A stretch of DNA of 33,813 nucleotides, taken from CAMAVH01 sp036500145. GTDB taxonomy: Bacteria > Pseudomonadota > Alphaproteobacteria > SMXQ01. The position numbers and the translations under genes are program-made. Of this stretch, positions 18,390 through 25,300 are shown piece by piece. Location: contig DASYCO010000017.1 of assembly GCA_036500145.1 (NCBI GenBank), forward strand, positions 1 to 33,813. Reading direction: 5' to 3'. The notes beneath the pieces were generated by a model, which did no database searches, was not told the DNA's origin, and saw only the letters and a list, made by a program, of their open reading frames with translations. The first letter of the stretch is position 1. Each line of letters starts with the position of its first letter.

Positions 18390-19313
18390 TCAGGCCGGGA
18401 TATGCCCCATGCGGCCCGCGTGGTAGTCGCGGACCGCGCCTTCGAGTTCGTCCATCGTGTTCATCACGAAGGGGCCGTGGCGCAGGATCGGCGCGTCGAG
18501 CGGATCGCCGCCAACGACGACGACCTCGCTGCCGGCGGTTGCCTGCAGGGTGAGGAATTCGCCCGCCGTCAGCCGCGCGAGCTGCCCGGCCTGGATCGCC
18601 GTGGCCTCGTCGCCGACGGCGACGGCGCCGACCATCACATAGACGCCGAGTTCGGCGATGCCCGAGGTGGCCAGCATCGTGCGGCTGTCGGCGGCGAAGG
18701 ACAGATGCGCGACGAAAGGCGCGCCGGTGGTCTCGACGGGGCCTTGCATGGCGCCGAGCGTGCCGGCGACCAGGCGCGTGGTGACGCGCCCGTCGGCAAG
18801 CGCCGGAATCTCCGACGCGGGGATGTGGCGATAGGCGGGCGTCGCGTGCTTGCCGCCCTTGGGCATGTTGATCCAGAGCTGCACGCCGTGCAGCGGGCCG
18901 CCCTCGCGGCGCATCAGCTCGTCGGGGCCTTCGTCGTGGATGACGCCGCGGCCGGCGCGCATCCACTGCACTTCGCCCGGCCGCATGCTGCTGGCGTTGC
19001 CGAGGCTGTCCTTGTGCTCGGAGCGGCCCTCGAGCAGCAGCGTCAGCGTCTCGATGCCGGCGTGGGGATGGGCCGAGGCGCCCTTGGCTTCGCCCGGCTT
19101 GACGTCGATCGGCCCGAAATGGTCGAGGAAGATGAAGGGCCCGATGGCCTCGTAGGCCTGCGACGGAATGGCGCGGCGCACTTCGAAGCCGTCGCCTTCC
19201 AGGGTGCGGAAGGCGTCGTGGATCGAACGCACCGCGACCGAGCGGGTGGCGACGGAACGGTCCTGGATGGAGAAGGGGACCGATTTGGCGGACTGAATGG
19301 TCTGGAGGGTCAT
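18390..19313 (-). CDS. Pirin family protein
   Basis: The 307-aa protein is a bicupin of the pirin family. The N-terminal cupin has the metal-site residues HPHAGIET (two His) and, further on, GRGVIHDEGP (His and Glu), which match the four iron ligands of pirins. Some bacterial pirins are quercetin 2,3-dioxygenases; others bind regulators. The C-terminal domain (PFVAHLSFAAD... to ILRHGPFVMNTMDEL) is complete. GGAG lies 7 nt before the ATG. It is the first gene of an apparent pirin-wrbA operon, divergent from a LysR regulator across a 109-nt AT-rich gap that is the likely point of control. Confidence 0.93.
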   Translation of the reverse strand: MTLQTIQSAKSVPFSIQDRSVATRSVAVRSIHDAFRTLEGDGFEVRRAIPSQAYEAIGPFIFLDHFGPIDVKPGEAKGASAHPHAGIETLTLLLEGRSEHKDSLGNASSMRPGEVQWMRAGRGVIHDEGPDELMRREGGPLHGVQLWINMPKGGKHATPAYRHIPASEIPALADGRVTTRLVAGTLGAMQGPVETTGAPFVAHLSFAADSRTMLATSGIAELGVYVMVGAVAVGDEATAIQAGQLARLTAGEFLTLQATAGSEVVVVGGDPLDAPILRHGPFVMNTMDELEGAVRDYHAGRMGHIPA

Positions 19314-19372
19314 GGTGGGCTCCGTTGATGACCCGCAGACCCTACCGGCGCTTCTCTAGATTGAAAATTCGG

Positions 19373-19391
19373 ATAATTATGAGATGATTAT
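19373..19391. promoter_or_regulatory. LysR-type operator candidate between pirin and lysR genes
   Basis: ATAAT-N9-ATTAT (19373-19391) is a perfect short dyad in the AT-rich divergent gap 19314-19422. Dyads of this spacing resemble T-N11-A LysR boxes. The position between a LysR gene and its divergent neighbour is the usual one for autoregulation and target control. Confidence 0.45.
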
Positions 19392-19422
19392 TCAGGAAAT
19401 TTGAATAGATAGGCAATTGCGC

Positions 19423-20325
19423 ATGAACGGCCCCGGAATGCCCAGCCTGGACCAGTTGCAGGTCCTTCTCGCCGTGGTCGACGCGGGCAGCTTCGCGGCC
19501 GCCGCCCGCCGCCTCGGCCGGGCGCCTTCGGCGATCAGCTATGCCATCGACACGCTGGAGGCGCAGCTCGGGCTGCCGCTGTTCGACCGGGTGGCGACGC
19601 GCAAGCCGCAGCTGACCCAGGCGGGACAGGCGGTGCTGGCGGAGGCGCGCAAGGTGGCGCGCGGCGTCGACCAGCTGCGCGCCAAGGTGCAGGGCCTGTC
19701 CCAGGGACTGGAGGCGGAAGTGTCGGTCGCCGTCGACGTCATGCTGCCGACAGCGCGGCTCGTCGACGCCTTGCAGGCCTTTCAGACGGCCTTTCCCACC
19801 GTGGCGCTGCGCCTGCACGTGGAGGCGCTCGGCGCCGTCACGCAGCTCGTGCTCGACCGCACGGCGACGATCGGCGTCAGCGGCCCGCTGCACATCGGCA
19901 TCGCGGGCACCGAGCAGGTCCAGATCGGCAGCGTCGAGCTGATCCCGGTGGCGGCGCCCTTCCATGCGCTGGCGCGCCACGGCACGCCTTCGCTCGGCGC
20001 CGGCCGCGACCATGTCCAGCTGGTGCTGACCGACCGTTCGCCGCTCACGCGCGGGCAGGACTTCGGGGTGATCGCCACCAACACCTGGCGGCTGGCCGAC
20101 CTCGGCGCGAAACATGCGCTGCTGCTGGCGGGGGTCGGCTGGGGCAACATGCCCGAGCCGATGATCCGCGGCGACCTCGATGCGGGACGGCTGGTGCCGC
20201 TGAACTTTCCGGATTGGCGGGGCGGATCCTACGCCCTGCAGATCGTCCATCGGACGGATGCGCCGCCGGGGCCGGCGGCGCAATGGCTGATCGAACGCTT
20301 CGCCAGCCAGGTGGCGGGCGGCTGA
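19423..20325 (+). CDS. LysR family transcriptional regulator
   Basis: The 300-aa protein has an N-terminal winged helix-turn-helix (LDQLQVLLAVVDAGSFAAAARRLGRAPSAISYAIDTLE, about residues 9-45) with the LysR signature LPLFDR, and a C-terminal substrate-binding-type effector domain with TIGVSGPLHIGI and a closing WLIERF. ATG 19423 is preferred over TTG 19417 on spacing from AGG. It faces the pirin-wrbA operon and most probably controls it in response to a small ligand such as a quinone or flavonoid (inference). The effector is not readable from the sequence. Confidence 0.92.
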   Translation: MNGPGMPSLDQLQVLLAVVDAGSFAAAARRLGRAPSAISYAIDTLEAQLGLPLFDRVATRKPQLTQAGQAVLAEARKVARGVDQLRAKVQGLSQGLEAEVSVAVDVMLPTARLVDALQAFQTAFPTVALRLHVEALGAVTQLVLDRTATIGVSGPLHIGIAGTEQVQIGSVELIPVAAPFHALARHGTPSLGAGRDHVQLVLTDRSPLTRGQDFGVIATNTWRLADLGAKHALLLAGVGWGNMPEPMIRGDLDAGRLVPLNFPDWRGGSYALQIVHRTDAPPGPAAQWLIERFASQVAGG

Positions 20326-20350
20326 CGGATCGCCGGCAGGCGGCGTCGCG

Positions 20351-21220
20351 CTACGACAGCCGGACCTTCTTGAGGTCTTCGATGAACTGGACTTCCTGCG
20401 GCGCGGGGGCCGTGTTGGCGCGGTTGGCCGAGCGCATGCCGAGCTTGCGCGAGGTGTCTTCCGCCGCCGCCTTCAGCTGGCGCGCGAGCTGGCCGTTGTA
20501 GGAGGTGTCGAAGGTGCCGGCGACGCTGAGCAGGGTGATGACCATGACCAGGCGGCCTTCGTGGTCGAACACGGGGGCGGCGAAGGTGTCGTGGCCGGTG
20601 CCGCCGGCGCCGCGCGCCATGCCGTGCTGCTGGATTTCGTGCTTCAGGGCTTCGAGCGCGGCCGGGCCGGCGTCGACTTCATGGCCGTTGTTGCGCACGG
20701 AAGTCAGCTCGCGCTTGAGCACGTCGCGCGTGTCGGCGGCGGGCATGTAGGTGAGGAAGACGCGGCCCGTGGCGGAGGTGAGGAGGGGCAGGTTGCTGCC
20801 TTCGCGCACGCGCAGGACGGAACTGAGCGTGCCCTGCTCGTACTTGATCACCGTCGAGCCGTGCGAGCCCCACACGCTGAGCAGCGAGACCAGGCCGGTC
20901 TGCTCGGTCAGGCGGTGGATCACGTCGGAGGCGATCTGCACGCTGTTCAGGCGACCGAGGGCAGTCAGGCCCAGCTCGATGACGGCGGGGCCGAGGTCGT
21001 AGCGGCCGCTGGCTTCGTTGTAGGCGATCAGCTCGGTCTCGACGAGCGCCTTCAGGTAGCGCTGCGTGCGCATCGGCAGCATGCGCGCGGCCCTGGCGAT
21101 TTCCGTGAGATTGGCGGAGCCGCCGCAGTCTGAGACGATTTTGATCAACGAAATGCCGGTCACGACGGTGCGGTTGCCGCTGCTTGTCGTCTTGGCCTTG
21201 CGGGGCTTTTTGATTTTCAT
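20351..21220 (-). CDS. IclR family transcriptional regulator
   Basis: The 289-aa protein has a basic N-terminal tail (MKIKKPRKAK), a winged HTH around TEIARAARMLPMRTQRYLKALVE (about residues 38-60) and an IclR effector domain with DLGPAVIELG, VSLLSVWGSHGSTVI, SATGRVFLTYM and GTGHDTFAAPVFDHEGRLVMVITLL. IclR proteins commonly control aromatic catabolic genes (PcaU, PobR, and similar). It lies at the left end of the catabolic cluster and reads the same way as the binding-protein and Rieske genes, from a separate 187-nt gap. I infer it controls the divergent promoters at 23.9-24.1 kb. No clear Shine-Dalgarno sequence precedes the ATG. Confidence 0.92.
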   Translation of the reverse strand: MKIKKPRKAKTTSSGNRTVVTGISLIKIVSDCGGSANLTEIARAARMLPMRTQRYLKALVETELIAYNEASGRYDLGPAVIELGLTALGRLNSVQIASDVIHRLTEQTGLVSLLSVWGSHGSTVIKYEQGTLSSVLRVREGSNLPLLTSATGRVFLTYMPAADTRDVLKRELTSVRNNGHEVDAGPAALEALKHEIQQHGMARGAGGTGHDTFAAPVFDHEGRLVMVITLLSVAGTFDTSYNGQLARQLKAAAEDTSRKLGMRSANRANTAPAPQEVQFIEDLKKVRLS

Positions 21221-21352
21221 ATTCGGTGAAACTTGAGACGCGTTGTCGATTTGCGATGACCCTAGAGCGGCATTTTACCAGACTTTTCCCGGCACCCCCA
21301 TATATCTCGTTTTGGGGACGAAGGTTAAAACAGTCTTGCGCCCGAAACGCGA

Positions 21353-21380
21353 ACGGCAGCCTGCTTGCGCGGGCTGCCGT
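21353..21380 (-). terminator. Hairpin terminator candidate downstream of the solute-binding-protein gene
   Basis: ACGGCAGCC (21353-21361) and GGCTGCCGT (21372-21380) form a perfect 9-bp stem with a 10-nt loop, 27 nt after the binding-protein stop on the minus strand. No run of T follows directly. It would separate the Rieske/binding-protein unit from the IclR gene. Confidence 0.5.
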
Positions 21381-21407
21381 CCGGACGTCGCGGATGGAAC
21401 CGCAGGG

Positions 21408-22523
21408 CTATTTCAGCAGGCTCTTGATCAAATCCTTGGCGCCGGCCATGGGGGCTTCGAAGTCCTGGGTCTGGGTGCCCATGTACTTGTCGAGATGCTC
21501 CATGTCCAGGGCGCGCTCCGGGTCGCCCAGCGGCACGTCGCGGTGGCGGCTGTTGAGCTGCACGGCGGCCATGATCTTGGCCTGCACCTTCTGGGTCAGG
21601 ATCCAGTTCACGAAGACCACGGTGGCGTTCGGGTTCGGGCGCGGCTCCAGCACCTGCAGGCCGCAGACGCCGGCGCTCCAGGTGTCGAGGCCGGAAACCT
21701 GGCCCAGGTTCAGCTTCACGCCGCTTTCCTCGAAGCGCACGACTTCCGCGCTCGGCATGCCGACGACGATCGGGTAGTCGCCCTGCGCGAACCAGGTGAC
21801 GAGCTGGCGCGTGTTGGCGGTGATGATCGGCTTCTGGTCGACGATCAGCTGCTTCAGGAAGTCAGCCCCGAAGATCTTGTAGACGGCGCCCATGTGGACG
21901 ATGGTCGAGCCGCCGCGCGGGTCGGCCATGGCGATCTTGCCGCGCCACTGCGGGTCGAGGATCTGCTTGAACTCGGAGATCTGGCCTTCGGGAATCTTGT
22001 CCTTGTTGTAGAACACCAGCGGGCTGTCGTAGGCGCAGAAGGCGGGCATGTAGCGCTTGCCGTGGTCGAGGAACGAGCCGTCGATGCCGCCGTACCAGTT
22101 CTGGTCGCCGGCCACGTCGGGCAGCATGTACATGTCGCGCACGGGCGCGAGGCCGCCTTCCTCGATCATCTTGAAGGCCTGCGTCTCGGCGCCGCCGACG
22201 CGGATGTCCCACAGGTACTTCTTCACTTCGCGTTCCTTGACCACGCGCGGCCAGAAGTCGCGCCCGGCGAAGGAGGTCACCTGGATCTTGATGTCCGGAT
22301 AGTCCTTCTGGAAGTCTTCGAGCAGGCCCTGCCACAGCTTGCCCGACGGGCCGGCGACGATGAGCTTGCCTTCCTTCTTCGCGGCGGCGACGGTCTGCTC
22401 CCACTTCGCCTTGTCGGGCCAGTTCTCCTGGGCCCGGGCGGGGGCGCCGAGCAGGCTCGCGGCAAAGATGGCGGTCAAGGCGACGGAAGCGGTACGCACA
22501 GCATTCGTCGAGAAACGACGCAT
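21408..22523 (-). CDS. Extracellular solute-binding protein, Fe3+/thiamine-type ABC transporter family
   Basis: The 371-aa periplasmic receptor has a signal peptide (VRTASVALTAIFAASLLGAPARAQ) and mature sequence starting WPDKAKWEQTVAAAKKEGK, typical of the AfuA/FbpA-like family 1 receptors. It is a paralogue of the binding protein at the right end (shared DFWPR, LWDIRV, WRGKI, NSRHRDV, YMGTQTQDF). The permease and ATPase that would use it are encoded 1.6 kb away on the other strand. ATG 22523 has GGGAG 7 nt upstream. It follows the Rieske gene with an 86-nt gap that contains a very strong stem-loop. The ligand could be an organic acid or the aromatic substrate itself, not iron (inference from neighbours). 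Confidence 0.92.
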   Translation of the reverse strand: MRRFSTNAVRTASVALTAIFAASLLGAPARAQENWPDKAKWEQTVAAAKKEGKLIVAGPSGKLWQGLLEDFQKDYPDIKIQVTSFAGRDFWPRVVKEREVKKYLWDIRVGGAETQAFKMIEEGGLAPVRDMYMLPDVAGDQNWYGGIDGSFLDHGKRYMPAFCAYDSPLVFYNKDKIPEGQISEFKQILDPQWRGKIAMADPRGGSTIVHMGAVYKIFGADFLKQLIVDQKPIITANTRQLVTWFAQGDYPIVVGMPSAEVVRFEESGVKLNLGQVSGLDTWSAGVCGLQVLEPRPNPNATVVFVNWILTQKVQAKIMAAVQLNSRHRDVPLGDPERALDMEHLDKYMGTQTQDFEAPMAGAKDLIKSLLK

Positions 22524-22546
22524 AAATATCTCCCTGGTTACATTAT

Positions 22547-22578
22547 GGCGCGGGCGGGGAAACATCCCCGCCCGCGCC
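22547..22578 (-). promoter_or_regulatory. 14-bp perfect stem-loop between Rieske and solute-binding-protein genes
   Basis: GGCGCGGGCGGGGA (22547-22560) pairs perfectly with 22565-22578 around a 4-nt loop. It is 32 nt after the Rieske stop codon and ends 23 nt before the binding-protein ATG on the minus strand. A hairpin here could terminate part of the transcription or protect the 5' end of the receptor mRNA, so that receptor is made in excess over oxygenase. It is followed on the minus strand by ATAATGTAA, not a T run. Confidence 0.55.
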
Positions 22579-22609
22579 GCGTGGCAGTGTTGGTTTCGTA
22601 TGGGGCCGC

Positions 22610-23902
22610 TTATTCCGCGGCCTGGCTGCGAAAGGTCTTCGTGCGGACGTAGTCCTTGTGGTCGACCGCGTTCGGCATGACTTCCGACAGCACGATGATG
22701 CTGGAGACGTCGCCGTTTTCGCGGCGCACGCCGACCGGATCCTTGCCGTCCTTCACCGCCTCGATCGCTTCCGTCAGCAGGCGGCGGACGCGCGCGATGA
22801 TCACGTCGGTGGTGCCTAGATGCTCGCGCGTGCGGTCTTCGACCGCCCCCTGGCTCTCGGTGGCGAAGGCGTCGTGGACATTGAAGGATTCGCCCATGCC
22901 GGTGAAGTTCGACGTCTTCATCAGCTGGCGGTCCTGGAAGTAGCGGTTTTCCGGGCGGCGGCGCGTGACGCCGTCGGGCCCCGCGTCGTTGCCGAAGCGC
23001 TCCAGGTACTTCGCCTGGTCGAGCGGGCGCACCCGGTTGAAGGCGTAGTCGAAGCGCGTGTGGTGGGTGTCGTCGATGGCGACGTGCCAGTGCATCGAAT
23101 AGCCTTCGCCGATGCGGCCTTCGTTGCCGACGATCGCGGCCGAGTTCGGCGCGACGAAGTTGGTCACGCGGACGTACTTCTTGTCCTCGCCCGACTTGCG
23201 GACCGAGAATATGCGCACGCCGTAGTCCGTCGCCTCGTAGTCGAGGTTCGGGCGGCCGTCGGCCTTGTAGTACATGTCGGCCGACATGCCCGCCTCGGCG
23301 CCGGGCACCGGGCGGGTGTCCTTCTTCTCGAGCGGGCGGTGCAGGAAGGAGAGGTGGGCGGGGTCGTATTCGCCCTCGAGCGACTGCAGGTAGTTGCAGT
23401 CGATGACCGAGCGCCGGATGAAGCGGTGCTCGGGCGGCACCTTGAGGAATTCGTATTCGGGAAACTTCGGCGGCTCGCCGCCGTCCGTGAGGGGGCCCAT
23501 GTAGGCGAAGATCATGCCGCCTTCTTCGTGCACCGCGTAGGCGGTATGCTTGATCTCGTCCTTGTAGGTGCTGTTTTCCGGCTCGGCGGGCTGCTCCAGG
23601 CAGTTGCCTTTCACGTCGAAGAGCCAGCCGTGATAGAGGCAGCGCAGGCCGCCGTCTTCGATGCGGCCGTAGGTCAGGTCGGTGCAGCGGTGCGGGCAGC
23701 GCTTGTCGAGCAGGCCGAGGCGGCCCTGCTCGTCGCGAAAGAGGACGAGATCCTCGCCGAAAATGCGCACTGGCATGGGCGCGCCGCCTTCGGGCATTTC
23801 CTCGCTCAGGGCGACCGGATGCCAGTAGCGCCGGGCCATCTCGCCGGCAGGCGTGCCGGGGCCGGTCCGCGTCAGCAGCTCGTTCATCTCCTTCGTCAGC
23901 AT
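22610..23902 (-). CDS. Rieske non-haem iron ring-hydroxylating oxygenase, phthalate-4,5-dioxygenase-like
   Basis: The 430-aa protein has the Rieske centre CPHRC...CLYHGW (Cys69, His71, Cys88, His91) and the mononuclear iron site NYLQSLEGEYDPAHLSFLH (Asp180, His183, His188). These residues are all present, so it is predicted active. The type (single alpha-only terminal oxygenase, ending with a long C-terminal domain) resembles phthalate 4,5-dioxygenase and other group I oxygenases that hydroxylate or O-demethylate carboxylated aromatics. No reductase or ferredoxin gene is in the window; a partner must be encoded elsewhere. GGAGGGAG precedes the ATG. It leads the minus-strand half of the cluster, divergent from the transporter and ring-cleavage genes. 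Confidence 0.9.
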   Translation of the reverse strand: MLTKEMNELLTRTGPGTPAGEMARRYWHPVALSEEMPEGGAPMPVRIFGEDLVLFRDEQGRLGLLDKRCPHRCTDLTYGRIEDGGLRCLYHGWLFDVKGNCLEQPAEPENSTYKDEIKHTAYAVHEEGGMIFAYMGPLTDGGEPPKFPEYEFLKVPPEHRFIRRSVIDCNYLQSLEGEYDPAHLSFLHRPLEKKDTRPVPGAEAGMSADMYYKADGRPNLDYEATDYGVRIFSVRKSGEDKKYVRVTNFVAPNSAAIVGNEGRIGEGYSMHWHVAIDDTHHTRFDYAFNRVRPLDQAKYLERFGNDAGPDGVTRRRPENRYFQDRQLMKTSNFTGMGESFNVHDAFATESQGAVEDRTREHLGTTDVIIARVRRLLTEAIEAVKDGKDPVGVRRENGDVSSIIVLSEVMPNAVDHKDYVRTKTFRSQAAE

Positions 23903-23926
23903 CGAGGGCTCCCTCCCGCGAGATAT

Positions 23927-24091
23927 TTTCTAAAAAATAGCGCTATGATTTAAAAATTGAACTTATCGTTGGGCGTCGCGCTGCGTCAAGCGAGTGCACT
24001 GCACAATGATAGAACAGTAATTTTATAGCTTATTACGGTTAGATAATTGCGTCAGTCATAGGTGTGCAGCTTGACACTCGTTTCTAAAAAA
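23927..24091 (+). repeat. 11-nt direct repeats TTTCTAAAAAA in the divergent promoter region
   Basis: TTTCTAAAAAA occurs at 23927-23937 and 24081-24091, one near each divergent promoter. Further dyads in the same gap are ATAGCGCTAT at 23937-23946 and GTAAT-N10-ATTAC at 24017-24036. This 309-nt AT-rich gap (23903-24211) is sharply different in composition from the surrounding genes and is the likely control centre of the cluster. Confidence 0.4.
23962..23989 (-). promoter_or_regulatory. Candidate promoter for the Rieske oxygenase gene
   Basis: On the minus strand TTGACG (plus-strand 23984-23989) and GATAAG (23962-23967) are spaced by 16 nt. The boxes match the sigma70 consensus at five and three of six positions. 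The spacing and box sequences mirror those of the divergent promoter at 24071-24098. It lies about 60 nt upstream of the Rieske ATG. Confidence 0.4.
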
Positions 24092-24105
24092 CGATAAACA
24101 TTATC
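24071..24105 (+). promoter_or_regulatory. Candidate promoter with operator dyad for the transport/ring-cleavage operon
   Basis: TTGACA (24071-24076, perfect -35) and GATAAA (24093-24098) are spaced by 16 nt. The -10 box is part of a dyad GATAA-N3-TTATC at 24093-24105, so a protein bound there would block or alter polymerase binding. It lies about 110 nt upstream of the ATPase GTG codon and is the obvious candidate promoter for the plus-strand genes. Confidence 0.5.
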
Positions 24106-24211
24106 AAAATTCGCTTCCGCATCCGACTGTCGGACAAGCCTTAAAAGTTAAAGGCATGCGGACCCATTCATCAGGGAGGGGACGATTCAATCCCAGGACG
24201 CCAATCGAGCG

Positions 24212-25300
24212 GTGCTCAAGCTCGATCACATCCGTAAGACCTTCGGCTCGTACCGTGCGGTCGACGACCTCTCCCTCGAGATCAAGGAGGGCGAGATCTT
24301 CGCGCTGCTGGGCCCCAGCGGCTGCGGCAAGTCGACGACCCTCCGCCAGATCGCAGGCCTCGACCAGCCAGACACCGGCGACATCCTGCTGAAGGACAAG
24401 CCGCTGTTCTCCTCGGCGAAGGACATCTTCGTGCCGGCGCAGAAGCGCAACATGGGCATGGTGTTCCAGTCCTACGCCATCTGGCCGCACCTGTCGGTCT
24501 ACGAGACGGTGGCCTACCCGCTGCGCCTGCGCCGCTGGTCGAGCGCCGACGTCGACGTGGCCGTGCGCGCCATCATCAAGCAGGTCGGCCTCGAAGGCAT
24601 GGAAGACCGCGCCTCGCCGACGCTCAGCGGCGGCCAGCAGCAGCGCGTCGCCCTGGCCCGCGCCCTGGTCTACAAGCCCGACGTCCTGCTGCTCGACGAG
24701 CCGTTCAGCAACCTCGACGTGAAGCTGCGCGAGCACATGCGCGTCGAGCTGAAGATCCTGCAGCGCCGCGTCGGCGTCAGCGTCGTCCTCGTCACGCACG
24801 ACCAGGCCGAGGCCCTGAGCCTCGCCGACCGCCTGGCGGTCATGAACGCCGGCCGCATCGAGCAGATCGGCACGCCGATCGAGCTCTACGACGAGCCGGC
24901 GACGCCCTTCGTGCGCGACTTCATCGGCCAGACGACCAAGTTCGCCGCGCAGATCACCGAGATCGGCAGCAACGGCGACGCCCGCGTCGAGATCGGCACC
25001 GCCAAGTTCCCGCTGATGGGGACCGCGTCGAACTTCGTGAAGCGCGAGATGGGCGAGAAGGTCATCGCCTGCATCCGCCCCGAGCGCATCGCGGTGGCGA
25101 GCGCGGCCCGCGGCCACGGCGGCAACGAGCTCGAAGGCACCGTCGAGACGATGCTCTTCCTCGGCGACCGCTACGAATGCCTCGTGCAGATCGGCGGCCA
25201 GGCGATCCTCGCCTACGTGCCCAGCAGTGAGAGACTGAAAGAAGGCCAGCGCGTGCCGCTGGCGTTCCCCAAGGAAGCCCTCACGCTATGGCCGAACTAA
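24212..25300 (+). CDS. ABC transporter ATPase, Fe3+/spermidine-type (FbpC/PotA-like)
   Basis: The 362-aa ATPase has Walker A GPSGCGKST at about residues 34-42, Q-loop FQSYAIWPHL, signature LSGGQQQR at about 138-145, Walker B VLLLDEP at about 158-164 and a C-terminal TOBE-type domain after residue 240. It belongs to the CUT1/POPT (FbpC/PotA) group and powers the fused permease that follows. The start is unclear: the good ribosome site AGGGAGGGG (24173-24181) is 30 nt upstream of the GTG at 24212, and only ATT (24185) or ACG (24182) lie at working distance in frame. The stop overlaps the permease start by 13 nt. Confidence 0.93.
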   Translation: MLKLDHIRKTFGSYRAVDDLSLEIKEGEIFALLGPSGCGKSTTLRQIAGLDQPDTGDILLKDKPLFSSAKDIFVPAQKRNMGMVFQSYAIWPHLSVYETVAYPLRLRRWSSADVDVAVRAIIKQVGLEGMEDRASPTLSGGQQQRVALARALVYKPDVLLLDEPFSNLDVKLREHMRVELKILQRRVGVSVVLVTHDQAEALSLADRLAVMNAGRIEQIGTPIELYDEPATPFVRDFIGQTTKFAAQITEIGSNGDARVEIGTAKFPLMGTASNFVKREMGEKVIACIRPERIAVASAARGHGGNELEGTVETMLFLGDRYECLVQIGGQAILAYVPSSERLKEGQRVPLAFPKEALTLWPN

